Shown here: positions 32,444-43,544 of the stretch, one piece after another
Position numbering within the stretch: position 1 is the stretch's first letter
Layout: every line of letters starts with the position of its first letter
Origin: Didymella arachidicola
Lineage: Eukaryota; Ascomycota; Dothideomycetes; Pleosporales; Didymellaceae
NCBI GenBank assembly: GCA_016630955.3
Contig: CM049991.1
Coordinates: forward strand, 1,488,001 to 1,552,000
Length of the DNA: 64,000 nucleotides
Direction: 5' to 3'
Notes under the pieces: model-generated
Seen by the model: the letters and a program-made list of their open reading frames with translations, nothing else
Told to the model about the DNA's origin: nothing
Databases searched by the model: none
Made by a program: the position numbers and the translations under genes

Positions 32444-34870
32444 TGCGAAGGAATGGCACACTGGTGCACCTGCTCGCCTTGGACAATTCCTAAGATGCGC
32501 CCTAGCCTGAGAGAGGGTTCTCAACCTCGTCTCACCAGGCCGAAGGGCTTCACCACAATGCGCAGAAAGTTCTGCAGCTGGAGACTGCTCACCTCATCGC
32601 TTACCTGGGGTTTGCATCGCGAGAGGCTGAAGAGTTGTTGTAGAGCACCCCAATGGACAGTTGGTCGTCAACAAAGTCCTGCCCACGGTCCACGGACGAT
32701 GTCGCACTGTGAGAAGGGCAGTTGGAAAGTTTAGCATTTCAAGCTGCGATGTTAGTAGAGTAATCATTCCTAGCAGAATTGCACGTGTGGGCGTGAAAAA
32801 AGTTACAATTGTCAACACACGCTCGCCAGTGAGTGGGATCGATTGTCGTATTTCTATCAGTCTGCGTGTACGGAGTAAGGTAGCCCAATGAAGCATATTC
32901 AGTGCCCCTCAGCTCGACAGTATATCGCTATGCTGCCGGCGTACTACGTTCTTAATGGTCTGCAATAACATGCACGGCATGCAGCAACCCTTGCGGCTGA
33001 ATCGCAGCCAGCGCTGCTGCAACTTGGCCTGCGGCATCACTGACGGCTCACAAAGCAGCTAAGCACTGTTCATGCCAACAGCCTTGACCAGGCATCCCAA
33101 ATTCCCGTTCAAAGTTTCGATGAGGCCGCTCGGACCATGCTATTCGAATACATGCTCGTGGTGTTGCACTCGCAGTCACATCGACAGCGCTCACGCCCAC
33201 GACCCGCCACGCAAAAGCTGCCTTCACCTCACCTCACCACCCTCATCCGACCTTGCTGCCGCCCGGAAGAACACCGCATGAACGTCGGGCCGGAGAGCGC
33301 ATGGATCACCGTCTCCTCTGCATATATAAAGGTCTCCCCGCCGCTCTCAGGCACCTTTCTCTTTCTTCCTCCACCACCACCTTCAAAGGTTTTGATCACC
33401 TGACCTCGAAAGTCTTTCCATTCATCTCACCCAACCTTGGGCAGTCTTCCATCACATGTCGACACTTCATCACTGCTTCATGTCTTCATGATATCCTCCT
33501 CTTACATGAGCATCGCCTTCCATCATTAATACTCCTTCATCATGGCTGCTCAACACCTTCAATATCCTCCATCATCGACCTTGACTAACACTCTTGGTCA
33601 CACACCCACTCATGACCATCGTTAAGCTAGTCAGTACCTCTTCCTCCATGGTCGTTCATTCTAAAATTATCAGTTCTGCTCCACCACTTCGATCAAGTCC
33701 TCTTCAGGCGACACCACCTCATCGCCTCTTCAGGCACTCACCAACAACAACATCTCCCTCCTCTCGCACTCGTTTTCGCCCTCAATCACACATACTTGGT
33801 AAGCTGGCTGGGTGTCACACGGTTCATAAAGAAGAGGATCGCTTGGGGGCTTGAGGGTTCGCCCAACAGAGCTTGGCATCATGGTTTGGTAGCCATCATC
33901 GTTTGGTGCGGGAGGTGAGGCTCTTCGAGCAGGCCTACCACTCGATGATCGGAGTCGTCTGTTGCTGCTGATGGATCTGATCCTCGCGCCGGACTCTGAC
34001 CAGATCGCCTGCAGTCCTTGGCTGTAGCAGCATTGGGTGGGAGAGACTTGTCGGGCGGGATGGGAGGAGTTTCAGTGGCATCCAGCCAGGTGTGGGAAGT
34101 CTGCATAGGTGCGACTTCTGTGGTGGAGCAAGGCTACTGCCGGACTGAACTGGATTAGTATTTTGTCGGTGGACTTTTGAATCTTGGTTTGGGTACATTG
34201 GGGAGGAGAGCCATAACATCATTGACATCAATCAAAAAAATCTTCCTCTTGCTCAACCATCTTACCTTCTCTGTCTGATATGAATTGTGACTTCCTTGCT
34301 TCCGCTTCGCCCTCTCCTATGCCTGCTTGTGACCCCTGCAAATGCCCTTGCTTGCTTTCTCCAATGCTTCACCCTATCGGAGTTGACTTGCTTGCTCTCT
34401 TGCTTGATGAGGCCCGTCGAGGATTTTGTGATGGTCTCTTGACAGCTGTACATCTGTCTTATGACAGCACGCATAAACCGTATCGGAGAGCACATCGCTT
34501 CGCACCTATACACATGATTCGCAGTCACCCGTTAATGCTCAGAGAGTGCATACAATGCACCAAGTGATCCAGTAGCAAATGAAATCGACGTGCATCGAAC
34601 GAAGACACCGTCAAAGCAAATGAAGTGAGGCGTCTGCAGCACGACAATCTTGGCTGATGGTGGCGGTGAAGTTGGTGTTCATGTGATCGCGCGTGCAGCA
34701 AGGCGCCGCCGCCAGCGCGACTGCCTGGTCTCTGACGTGAAGCTAGCCCCACAACAGCTCGTAGCCTACAACACCGCGCGCATGCGCGCATCCGCGAAAT
34801 GCTCGCGCAGTCTCCCTGAACGACTGATCCCGTCCGTAATACGATAGCTGTCGCTTGCGCACACCTTGCC
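32444..34870. other. 2.4-kb region without a supported gene
   Basis: It includes a strong promoter-like element (TATA at 33323) followed by a long C/T-rich, Cat-rich stretch (33340-33780) that resembles a transcribed leader, but no coherent protein follows. Minus-strand frames at 33879-34231 are Pro/Ser-rich and motif-free. It may hold a non-coding RNA, an unannotated spliced gene or decayed sequence. Confidence 0.4.
33323..33330 (+). promoter_or_regulatory. candidate TATA box
   Basis: TATATAAA, followed after about 30 bp by C/T-rich sequence of the kind seen at fungal transcription starts. No clear gene is seen downstream until Nbs1 at 34871. Confidence 0.4.
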
Positions 34871-37336
34871 ATGTGGTTTCTCGAACACGAATCGCTCTTT
34901 GGGGGTAAGCGCGTCTGGCTGCGCCCCGGATCGCAGCAGCTCTTCGGTCGCACCAAGTCCAGCGAAGAAGGCAAAACATGGAGAATCGACAACAAGGCCG
35001 TATCACGGCAGCACTGCACAATCAAGGTGCTCGAGGTCCCTGCAGACGCTGGCTCCAAGCTGCATACACGATCACTGATTGAGATTACGGACCTCAGCTG
35101 TAGACAGGGCACTCAGATTGATGGCAACATGATCAAGAGCACGAAGAGCGACGATGGGTCAATTCAATATGAGAGGAAGATACTGGGGGGCACAGAGCAC
35201 TCGATTCGGCTGGCGCAGAGTTACGAGCCGTTCAAGATCTACTGGAAGCCGGTCGTCTTCACGTACGCTTCGAAGGAGAGCAAGGAAACCAAAGCTCGTA
35301 GCGCAAAGCTGCATGCCCTCGACATCAAGACTACCGTCGAATTCGTCTTCGGTAAGACGACCCACGTTGTTACCCAAAAGCGCAACTTGCCCCGGGTGCT
35401 CTCCGGCCTTGTAGCTGGCAAGCACATCGTGACCCCAGAGTACCTCGACACGGTGCTCGACCGAGCTACTCACACAACGGACGACGACTACGGCTATGTG
35501 CCGTCGCCGCTGGAAGAGGATTTTTTCGCTCAGTGGCCGAAAGAAGAGGAGTACGCACCTCCTACTGCGACCGAACCTGTGCCCCGACCGCAGGAGATGC
35601 TCAAGCCCGATAGCTTACGCTCGGAAATCTTCCACGGCCTCACGTTCATCTTCATAGACCCAAGTCAGCACAACAGCTTGCAAGACCCCGTGCAAGGTGG
35701 CGGCGGAAAGGCGCTACTCTACGAGGCGTTCAGGCACGGAGAGACCACCGTAAAAGAGTATGTCGACTACTATTGGAGTGTGGCCGGCAAGAAGAAGACA
35801 AAGCGCTTGGAGCGAGGCAAGTCTCCCGTAATCACGGTTCGTCTGTCCGTCCCAGCGGATGGCTCTGACGAATGGGCTGCCAACTTTATGAACGGCGTAG
35901 ACTTTGCAGTGGGTCAAAGATCGATACTTCAGAATGAGTTCCTTGATGTCATTCTCACGAAAGACAGGGCTGCGTTGCAGCAGCTACCACAGACGATCCC
36001 CGGATCTACATCAACGGAACCAGTACCAATGGCACAGCGATCCGAGCAAGAAGAGCCACAAGCATTGAGGGCTCCTTCAGAAACGCCAGAGTCCTCGGTC
36101 CCTGCTGACGAGCCCTTCAAGCTAAACCCACGCAAGCGCATACATCGCCCAAAGACCACAAGTCGCTTCACCGGCTTCGATGACTATGAGCCACCGACAA
36201 AGATCCACAAGACGGAAGATACGCAGATGGATGGCGTTCAGCAGTCGATACCTGAATCTGCTCGTTCTAGAATCCAGGCACCAGGCTTGCAATACGCTAC
36301 TGCTCCCACGACGCAAACGCAGACTCAGGCTCAAAGTCGCACGCAGAGAGCATTCTCCCCAGCCCAGACAATGGAGAAAGAGGAGTTGATGGACGCCCAG
36401 TTCCCTGCAGCAGCAGAGATCAAGCGCCGACGAGCAGCGACCCGTGCACCCTCAGCATCTGTCGAACCGGAGACCAACACGCCAGCCATCCAGACCAAGC
36501 GCCGCGCTGTCGATTCGCTCGAGAGTCTGCAATGCGCCCGCCAGAAGGCCGACAAGGACATCAACGTCAAAGAGCTAAGTAAGCTACGCATAAAAGAAGC
36601 AGAAGAGCGCCGCAAAGCCGACGAAGAATCCCTCCGCGAACAGCTCGAAGGCATCGACATCGAGCAGATGAAGAACCTCGCCGTGATCGAGGAAATGGAA
36701 GTTTTACCCCGTCAACGCAGTGCCGACAAGCTCCGCACACCGGCCGAAGCCCGCGCCCAAGCCCAAGCGAAAAGCGACCGCTGGGATCCAGCATGGAATG
36801 GGCGCAAAAACTTCAAGAAGTTCCGCCGTCGCGGCGCAGAGCAGGGCGTTGCTCCGCACCGCGTCATCGTTGCGCTTGAGGAAGCGCCGTCGCAGAGGGG
36901 CTTTGGTGACGCGTTCTTCCTCATGCCAGATGAACCTTGCGCTAGCGGGCTGGCGGTGCGCGGGGAGAAAAGTGGTAAGAGCGAGAAGGCAGAGGAGGAG
37001 GATAGCGAGCCGGAGCAGGGCTTTAGAGGCAGGAAAAGCAGGACGCAGTCGCAGCGGCAGTCGCAGCGGCAGCGGCAGACGCAGACGCAGCCTGAAGTCA
37101 TCAACGTCGAGGACAGCGGGCCGGACGACGAGGAGGTTGTTGAGCCAAGGACACAGAAGAGTAGCGGAAGAACGCAGAGGGTCGCTGAGACGCAGTCGTT
37201 TGATCACGGGAGGAAGAGACCTGGCGGCGTGGCGAGTGGGCAGCCGCCTGCAAAGAAAGGCAAAGTCAATCGCTCGATGAGGATGGACAGTGACAGTGAT
37301 GACGAGGAAAAGGGCTTCAGGTTCAAGCGGAGGTAG
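34871..37336 (+). CDS. Nibrin/Nbs1 homologue (MRN complex, FHA-BRCT)
   Basis: Single exon, 821 aa, starting MWFLEHESLFGGKRVWLRPG. The FHA domain (about residues 1-115) shows LFGRTKSS and NKAVSRQHCTI, the phosphothreonine-binding Arg/Ser/His pattern. A BRCT-type region follows: FVFGKTTHVVTQKRNLPRVL and GKHIVTPEYLDTVL. The middle is long and disordered, with Gln/Arg-rich tracts (QSQRQSQRQRQTQTQ). The tail DSDSDDEEKGFRFKRR is the acidic-plus-basic C-terminus that in Nbs1/Xrs2 binds the checkpoint kinase ATM/Tel1. The protein is the adaptor of the Mre11-Rad50-Nbs1 complex in double-strand break sensing. A second ATG at 35120-35160 exists but would delete the FHA domain, so 34871 is chosen. Confidence 0.9.
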   Translation: MWFLEHESLFGGKRVWLRPGSQQLFGRTKSSEEGKTWRIDNKAVSRQHCTIKVLEVPADAGSKLHTRSLIEITDLSCRQGTQIDGNMIKSTKSDDGSIQYERKILGGTEHSIRLAQSYEPFKIYWKPVVFTYASKESKETKARSAKLHALDIKTTVEFVFGKTTHVVTQKRNLPRVLSGLVAGKHIVTPEYLDTVLDRATHTTDDDYGYVPSPLEEDFFAQWPKEEEYAPPTATEPVPRPQEMLKPDSLRSEIFHGLTFIFIDPSQHNSLQDPVQGGGGKALLYEAFRHGETTVKEYVDYYWSVAGKKKTKRLERGKSPVITVRLSVPADGSDEWAANFMNGVDFAVGQRSILQNEFLDVILTKDRAALQQLPQTIPGSTSTEPVPMAQRSEQEEPQALRAPSETPESSVPADEPFKLNPRKRIHRPKTTSRFTGFDDYEPPTKIHKTEDTQMDGVQQSIPESARSRIQAPGLQYATAPTTQTQTQAQSRTQRAFSPAQTMEKEELMDAQFPAAAEIKRRRAATRAPSASVEPETNTPAIQTKRRAVDSLESLQCARQKADKDINVKELSKLRIKEAEERRKADEESLREQLEGIDIEQMKNLAVIEEMEVLPRQRSADKLRTPAEARAQAQAKSDRWDPAWNGRKNFKKFRRRGAEQGVAPHRVIVALEEAPSQRGFGDAFFLMPDEPCASGLAVRGEKSGKSEKAEEEDSEPEQGFRGRKSRTQSQRQSQRQRQTQTQPEVINVEDSGPDDEEVVEPRTQKSSGRTQRVAETQSFDHGRKRPGGVASGQPPAKKGKVNRSMRMDSDSDDEEKGFRFKRR

Positions 37337-37708
37337 ATGTTCAGTTGAGAACGCATCGATGATCACGAAGCATTTCGCAGGCCGAGCGGGCATGTTAGAT
37401 ACCATATGAGCGAAGAAAGCGGTTCGACTTTACGTGATGCACCGGCGGCAGAGCCTTGTGAGCTGAAATTCGGTATTCAAACAATCGCAGCTAACTGTAG
37501 CACCCAAACGCCGAGCTACTCGCTGAGTGAGCGGAGATCACACCCTGTCCGATCTGTACAATCCCCCTCTTCCACGACCAACTCTGTGTTGGTATGAACC
37601 TGTCGTATACAACATCCCTCACGATATGCCATGCACCTGGAGTACGTCTCCCGTTCGTACCATGCGCAGGAGTGAGTCTCCGTTCTTGCGGGAGGCGGTA
37701 TCGAGGCT
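37337..37708. other. intergenic between converging genes
   Basis: The 3' ends of Nbs1 (+) and the DUF1748 gene (-) face each other here. No ORF of interest. Confidence 0.5.
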
Positions 37709-38248
37709 CTATCTCTTGCGCTCGAAGTAGCTGCTGCTCGCGAAGAAGGCAACACTCTGGTCCATGACCGTCTCGCCCACCCAGAGGTAGTTCTCCACCC
37801 ACTTCTGCATGCTCGGGGTCTCGCTGAATTGCTCGGGCTTTACACTGGGACTGGTGTCAGCCTGTTAGCCGTCTTTCTGGTGATGTCAAGGCATAATGAT
37901 CGACGTCGGTGTTGCGTAGGGTGTTTCTGGGTGTGTCTCTGGGCCTATTTGCGCCTGTTTGGGCGGAGGCGGCGGTGGAGATATGCTGATACGCGGAGGC
38001 GGGCGACGATGATAGCGTGGGGTGTGTTTGGGATGGCAACTCACGTTAGGCCGGTGGAGCGTCGGACGCCTGCGAGGAAGGCGGAGACTGCGCACTGTTA
38101 GCCAAGAGTATGCTGAAGTGTTGAATGTTTGGACAAACCTAGTACCGCATCGAAGGCGTAGTGCGCAACCTTACCGAGCTGTGGGTGTGTGAGTTTAGCT
38201 ATGTGACTCGGGAGGCGACAGGCGGTCTGAGGGAGCACGTACAACCAT
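37709..38248 (-). CDS. DUF1748-family small protein, likely mitochondrial
   Basis: Four exons on the minus strand: 38243-38248 (6 nt, ATGGTT), 38139-38178, 38045-38087 and 37709-37850, giving 76 aa. The assembled sequence begins MVLGKVAHYAFDAVLVSAFL, continues AGVRRSTGLTPSV and ends VGETVMDQSVAFFASSSYFERKR, the pattern of the fungal DUF1748 family (about 75 aa). The hydrophobic N-terminal half suggests one membrane segment. Yeast has a small mitochondrial inner-membrane member of this type. The acceptor of the last exon was chosen as caccag|TCCC because the nearer acag puts a stop in frame. No single exon is longer than 142 nt. Confidence 0.88.
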
Positions 38249-39480
38249 CTTGGCTATGTGTGTATGTGGGAGGGGGTTGTGAGGGACAAGAGGGTTTGCT
38301 TGAGGTGTTCACGTGTGGTCGCGGAGAGCTGTGATGTTGGCTGATGCAGGGCAAGCGGAGGTGTGGCTGGTGCCTGCCTGGCTTGCGGGCATAACAACAT
38401 GTGAAGCTTGCGGCTCTGTGTTGTCAGTGGGTCAAGGTTGAAACGTCGAGGGCTCATCCCAGAAAGCTTGCACTTGGGCGAGAGCTGGCTGGAGACGTTA
38501 TTCGCGGTTATGATTGTCTCTATGTAACAGCCTCCGCTACTCATGTGAAGAGTTGCATGCTCGTGCTGTGTACTGGTTCACCATCAAGAAGCAGCCGAGC
38601 AGCAGCAAGAACAACCACGGCTCGAGACGATCGACTGCCACGACTGGAGCCGAGCTGGATCCTTCATCCTCGGGAACCAGCATCAGGTACGGCCATGCGG
38701 AGTAGGGCTCGGGTCATGTAGGAACGAAGCGTTCAAGCGCGTGGTCCATATAAATGGCCGGCCCTCGCTGTCGTGCAGGCGGGCTTTCTCATAGCTTTGA
38801 CCGCGCGAAACACCCCCAACCTTGGAAGACATGAGGCAGGTGGATCTCCTCGCCCAGAGCTCTATGACACGCCAAACACGCTCGACATCCGGCCGCGCAC
38901 CACAGCGCACACCACGGCTAGCCAGGGCGAGACGATAAATTTTCAATCGCAATGAAAAACACGGGGCTTATCTGGGCGGGATGCTTGGTTGTTACGTGGG
39001 TGGACTGCAGAAGCAATGGGTGTCACGGCGACAGGTCTGCTGCGCGGAGCAGCTGCAGCAGCCGCCTTATAAGATGTACATTTGGCACATGGCCAGCAGA
39101 GCTCGTTCAATTGTATTGCAGGTCTTCCACACGCTCTTCTCTCTGTTTTCCAAAGTTCGACCCCATCAGCCCGCAAATATACCGGTGACGGTAGGCTAGA
39201 TTCGAGCTCTCAACAACACCTGCAGAACAGCCCCACGCTCTAGCGCAAGGCAGTACCCCTCCGCCTCTAAGCTCAACGCGCCAACGCTTTTTCTGAGAGC
39301 ACAAAACCCACCCAGGCGCATTCCTTCCGGAAGCACGCCTGTTTGATTCTCTCCTCTCCCTCCCTCAAGCCAGCCCCCGAGAGCAATTGCAGTCACTCAG
39401 ACGGCAGCAACACTCGGCCCCGCACCCCGTCTTCACTCTTAAACAGCTCTCTCAGCCTTCACCCACCACATACCGTCACA
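38249..39480. other. intergenic, pyruvate kinase promoter side
   Basis: 1.2 kb. A TATAAA at 38749-38754 lies in the context ccatataaatgg. The last 150 bp are C/T-rich (ctctcctctccctccctc, near 39350), typical of highly expressed glycolytic genes in fungi. No gene seen. Confidence 0.45.
38749..38754 (+). promoter_or_regulatory. candidate TATA box
   Basis: TATAAA inside the near-palindromic ccatataaatgg. It is more than 700 bp upstream of pyruvate kinase, so if functional it serves another transcript or a distal start. Confidence 0.25.
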
Positions 39481-41256
39481 ATGGCGAACGCGTACGTCCA
39501 ACATGACAAAGGGTCCAGAGGTGCTTGGCTACGGCGTAATTCAAGGTAGTCTTCTACGAGAAGCACATGAACCGCCAGCCTCTGCACCAACAGCCCCGCA
39601 AGACCTTTATCTGTGTGTGCTGACAAGCTATCTGTAGATTGGACCACCTCAACGCTGGCAGGACCAGGATTGAATGGCTCAGCCAGCTCAACACTGAGTA
39701 CCACCCCGCCAAGCAGTACCGCCGCACCTCCATCATCGGTACCATTGGCCCCAAGACCAACTCCCCCGAGAAGATCAACTCTCTGCGCAAGGTTGGCTTG
39801 AATGTTGTCCGCATGAACTTCTCCCACGGTTCGTACGAGTACCACCAGTCGGTCATCGACAACGCGCGCGAGGCCGAGAGGACACAGCCTGGCCGCCCTC
39901 TCGCCATTGCCCTCGACACCAAGGGCCCCGAGATCCGCACAGGTAACACTGTTGGCGATGCCGATATCCCCATCAAGGCCGGCACAGTTCTGAACATCAC
40001 CACCGATGAGCAGTACGCCACCGCCTGCGACGACAAGAACATGTACGTCGACTACAAGAACATCACCAAGGTCATTGAGGTCGGCCGCACAATCTACGTC
40101 GACGACGGTGTTCTGTCGTTCAAGGTCCTCGAGATCGTTGACGAGAAGACTCTCAAGTGCGAGTGCGTCAACAACGGCAAGATCTCCTCCAAGAAGGGCG
40201 TCAACCTGCCCAAGACCGACATCGATCTCCCTCCTCTGTCCGAGAAGGACAAGGCTGATCTCAGGTTCGGTGTCAAGAACGGCGTCGACATGGTCTTCGC
40301 CTCTTTCATCCGCCGCGGCAGCGACATCACTGCTATCCGCGAGGTTCTCGGCGAGGAGGGCAAGGATATCCAGATCATTGCCAAGGTCGAGAACCAGCAG
40401 GGAGTTAACAACTTCGACGAGATTCTCAAGGAGACCGACGGCGTCATGGTCGCCCGTGGTGATCTTGGTATCGAGATCCCTCCCAGCCAGGTCTTCATTG
40501 CCCAGAAGATGATGATCACCAAGTGCAACATCGCCGGAAAGCCCGTCATCACTGCCACACAGATGCTCGAGTCCATGACATACAACCCTCGCCCAACCCG
40601 TGCTGAGGTTTCTGACGTCGGTAACGCCGTTCTTGACGGCTCGGACTGCGTCATGTTGTCCGGAGAGACCGCCAAGGGTGACTACCCCGTCGAGGCCGTT
40701 ACCATGATGCACGAGACCTGCTTGCTTGCTGAGGTCGCTATCCCCTACGTCAATGCCTTCGATGAGCTGAGGAAGCTTGCTCCTATCCCCTGTCCCACCA
40801 CCGAGACCTGCGCCATGGCTGCTGTCAGCGCGTCTCTCGAGCAGAACGCTGGCGCCATCCTTGTCCTGACAACAAGCGGTACTACCGCCCGTCTTGTTTC
40901 CAAGTACCGCCCCGTCTGCCCCATCATCATGGTCTCCCGTAACGCCACAGCCTGCAGGGTAAGTTCGCTCGCTGCTGGAGAACGACTTTTGCTAACTTTT
41001 CCAGTACTCTCACCTGTACCGCGGCGTCTACCCCTTCTTCTTCCCCGAGGAGAAGCCCGACTTCAAGGAGAGCCCGTGGCAGGAGGATGTCGACCGCCGT
41101 CTCAAGTGGGGCATCATGAACGCTATCAAGCTCGGTGTCTTGAGCAAGGGCGACCCCGTTGTCTGTGTTCAGGGCTGGAGGGGAGGTATGGGCCACACCA
41201 ACACCCTCCGCATCGTCCCCGCGACAGAGGATCTTGGTCTGGACCAAGAGGCATAG
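39481..41256 (+). CDS. pyruvate kinase
   Basis: Three exons: 39481-39491 (11 nt), 39638-40958 and 41005-41256; 527 aa. The short first exon joins as MANALDHLNAGRTRIEWLSQ. Motifs include RRTSIIGTIGPKTNS, RMNFSHGSYEYH, then ALDTKGPEIRTG, the catalytic metal/substrate loop AKVENQQGVNNF, MVARGDLGIEIP, TRAEVSDVGNAVLDGSDCVM and the C-terminal effector domain after the second intron. It catalyses PEP + ADP to pyruvate + ATP, the last glycolytic step. The first intron (146 nt) is about three times the usual length here, a common trait of highly expressed glycolytic genes. A 417-codon antisense frame over the gene is an artefact of strong codon bias. Confidence 0.97.
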
Positions 41257-41563
41257 AGGAAGACACTGTCGGCTATAATGTAAAGAGCCGTGTCTATAAT
41301 GAAATTAGAACTGACGCTGCAATGAACAAATATACCTTCTCATGACTCGTTTTGGCGTTTGTGGTTTGGCGTACTGGATACTAGCATGTGCATGCAAACT
41401 CCATTACGAGGCCGAAACTCCCTAATCTTAATCGTCTGTTCAAAGCCATCATCTACATGCGACAACAACAGACTGATACCAAACAAAGGGCCAGGTGAAC
41501 TTTGGAACATCCGCGGGTGACTAAGTGGTCTTAGCGTCGTGCTCCAATCGCTCAGACAAGACT
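41257..41563. other. short intergenic region
   Basis: Terminator of pyruvate kinase and promoter of the triphosphatase gene. No other feature seen. Confidence 0.45.
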
Positions 41564-42877
41564 ATGTATCGTGACACCCTACCACCACCAACGATGGATC
41601 TATCCGCAATAGTGAACCAAGATGAGGGGCTGGTACTACCGCGCCGGTCCAGCTCCATTGCACACGCAATATCGCAACCAAGTCCCGTATCTACATCCTC
41701 CAAGATGCCTACACCGGCCCCGAGAGCTATGCCATTGAAGCGCAAGCGGCATGAGCCCAAGCCCATCTGGGCTTACAAAGAGGGCGAGGAGCTCCCCGAG
41801 GAGCTCCAGCGACTACAAGAGCAGCAGCGCCAGCAAGCTCGACCACCTCCGCCGCTCATACAGCCTCCCGCGCAACACCAGGCTCCACCGATGGCGCAAA
41901 GCAACGGACGACCGCCCACAGCACCAGGCGCCGCGCCAGTTGCCATTCACGAACTCGCCGGGTACGAGCGGCCTGTCTCGAATACTCCGCACGTTTACGA
42001 TGACGTTTCGCGCAAAGTATGCGACTTCATCTGGACGACAGCCGTCAACAACGACATTGTCCGGAAGGCCATCAAAGAGTCACCGCACACACAGCTCGAG
42101 GTCGAGGCACGCTGGGGGCAGATTATTGATAAGCACCGTGGGCCCGGTGGAGAGCGCCTCCGCGGCTTTCACGACACAGAATGCGTGATTAGGAAGACGG
42201 ACAACTTGGATCTCAAGTTTGAAAGTACAATGACGATGGAGCAGCACAAGCGCATGAACATGTATCTCAACGGCCAGGTCCAGAAGTCAGCGCCCGGCTC
42301 GACCGAGAACCGCCCAGAAGTCAAATACCGCCATACCAGAGAAGTCGACCAGTTCTACGAGCTAGGGCAGGCCGGGTTCGACCAGCTCCCTTTCGCTGTG
42401 AGGCAGATAATAGCACAGACCGGCAAGCATGAGCGAGTGCGCGTATCGAAAGATGTGAAGACTGGCGAAGTTCTCAGGAAGATGATCAAGCTGCGCATTG
42501 CCAATCTCGAAATTAGCTCTCCCCAGACCGAATGGGACTATCGCATTGGCATCAATCTCGAAATCAACTATCCTGGGGCGGTTGAGGAGTTGGAACCGAG
42601 CATCGAAGCTGGAAAGTCGTTGCGCGACATGCAGCGTGTCAAAGACCGCATGTCCTACTCGTGGCTGGGTGCATACCAGATCGATCTGACGCAGGTCACG
42701 CAGGGGCCGAGCAAGAATCACGAGCTGGAACTCGAACTCGACTCGGACGTACTGTTGAGGGAGGCAGAGAAAGTGCGTCAACCGGGCCTAAACAGCTTCG
42801 AGCCTTTGATTAACGGTATGCTGAATAACCTTCGTGTGCTGTCACGAGAGATGACGACTCAAGGCCCGGGGCTTTGA
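41564..42877 (+). CDS. mRNA capping enzyme beta subunit (RNA 5'-triphosphatase, Cet1/Pct1 family)
   Basis: Single exon, 437 aa from ATG 41564 (MYRDTLPPPT); a later ATG at 41594 (MDLSAIVNQ) is equally possible, and the frame is open upstream without an ATG. After a Pro/Gln-rich N-terminal tail of about 120 residues comes the triphosphate tunnel metalloenzyme domain. It has QLEVEARWGQII with the metal-binding Glu-x-Glu, then HTREVDQFYEL and ERVRVSKDVKTGEVLRKMIK, and ends with ELELELDSDVLLREA, the second acidic metal-binding strand. The enzyme removes the gamma-phosphate of nascent Pol II transcripts, the first capping step. In fungi this is a separate subunit and is unrelated to the metazoan phosphatase-type enzyme. 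Confidence 0.9.
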   Translation: MYRDTLPPPTMDLSAIVNQDEGLVLPRRSSSIAHAISQPSPVSTSSKMPTPAPRAMPLKRKRHEPKPIWAYKEGEELPEELQRLQEQQRQQARPPPPLIQPPAQHQAPPMAQSNGRPPTAPGAAPVAIHELAGYERPVSNTPHVYDDVSRKVCDFIWTTAVNNDIVRKAIKESPHTQLEVEARWGQIIDKHRGPGGERLRGFHDTECVIRKTDNLDLKFESTMTMEQHKRMNMYLNGQVQKSAPGSTENRPEVKYRHTREVDQFYELGQAGFDQLPFAVRQIIAQTGKHERVRVSKDVKTGEVLRKMIKLRIANLEISSPQTEWDYRIGINLEINYPGAVEELEPSIEAGKSLRDMQRVKDRMSYSWLGAYQIDLTQVTQGPSKNHELELELDSDVLLREAEKVRQPGLNSFEPLINGMLNNLRVLSREMTTQGPGL

Positions 42878-43544
42878 GATGGAGATGAAATGTAATTTCT
42901 ACTGTATGGCTTTGGCGTTTCGAGTAGCCCGCACACGGCAACGGAAGCGGATTTCGATGCATTATAACAAGATACCCCATTTTATCGCTGCGTTTGGTCG
43001 CAGTACTCACATCCATGCTTTTGCCTACCACCTGATAAGTGACATGAAAGCGGAGCTCAGTTGCCTAACAGTGCCTGTCAAGAGGAGTTCTGCATAAGCA
43101 AGAACACCCAGTAAATTCTTCAGACACCAGAAAATAAAATAGAAATAGACTTTGACTTCAAGTGAGAAGCTCGTGTGACGCTGGAGAGTCGAAGCTTATC
43201 GCGTGCTGTGCATGTGAGAGGGAGAGCATTAGGTCATCGCGCTAGTTTGCCTTCATGTGTTTGAGCTCGGCCATCAGGTCCAGCATCGAGTGCAGCACCA
43301 CCACGGCTAACGCCAACCCATCACCCACGCCACTTCCCTTTCCCGTCTTTCCTTCACCGCGCAGCACAAACGACGCCGTCTGCGCTGCATCGCCCCAGCA
43401 TCTTCGTTGACCGCCGCAACCCTCGCAGGCGCCACACAGCTCCATCGCCTTCCACTTGCTTCCGCAATCAACACACCTGCCACAGCACCCGCGGGACAGT
43501 CTCAGCTTCAAATCTACCACCGCCATCAGCTCGCTCCCGTCACT
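42878..43544. other. intergenic, no gene seen
   Basis: Promoter side of the proteasome gene. The frame runs open from 43407 without motif before ATG 43545. I looked for and did not find the yeast proteasome element GGTGGCAAA. Confidence 0.5.

Noticed and set aside
39459..40712. 417-codon minus-strand frame over pyruvate kinase
   Set aside because: It is an antisense shadow of a highly biased, GC-rich third-codon-position gene; no domain is visible and the plus-strand protein is unmistakable.
43250..43540. Proteasome-associated control element upstream of Rpn2
   Set aside because: GGTGGCAAA or a close variant was not found in the leader region.
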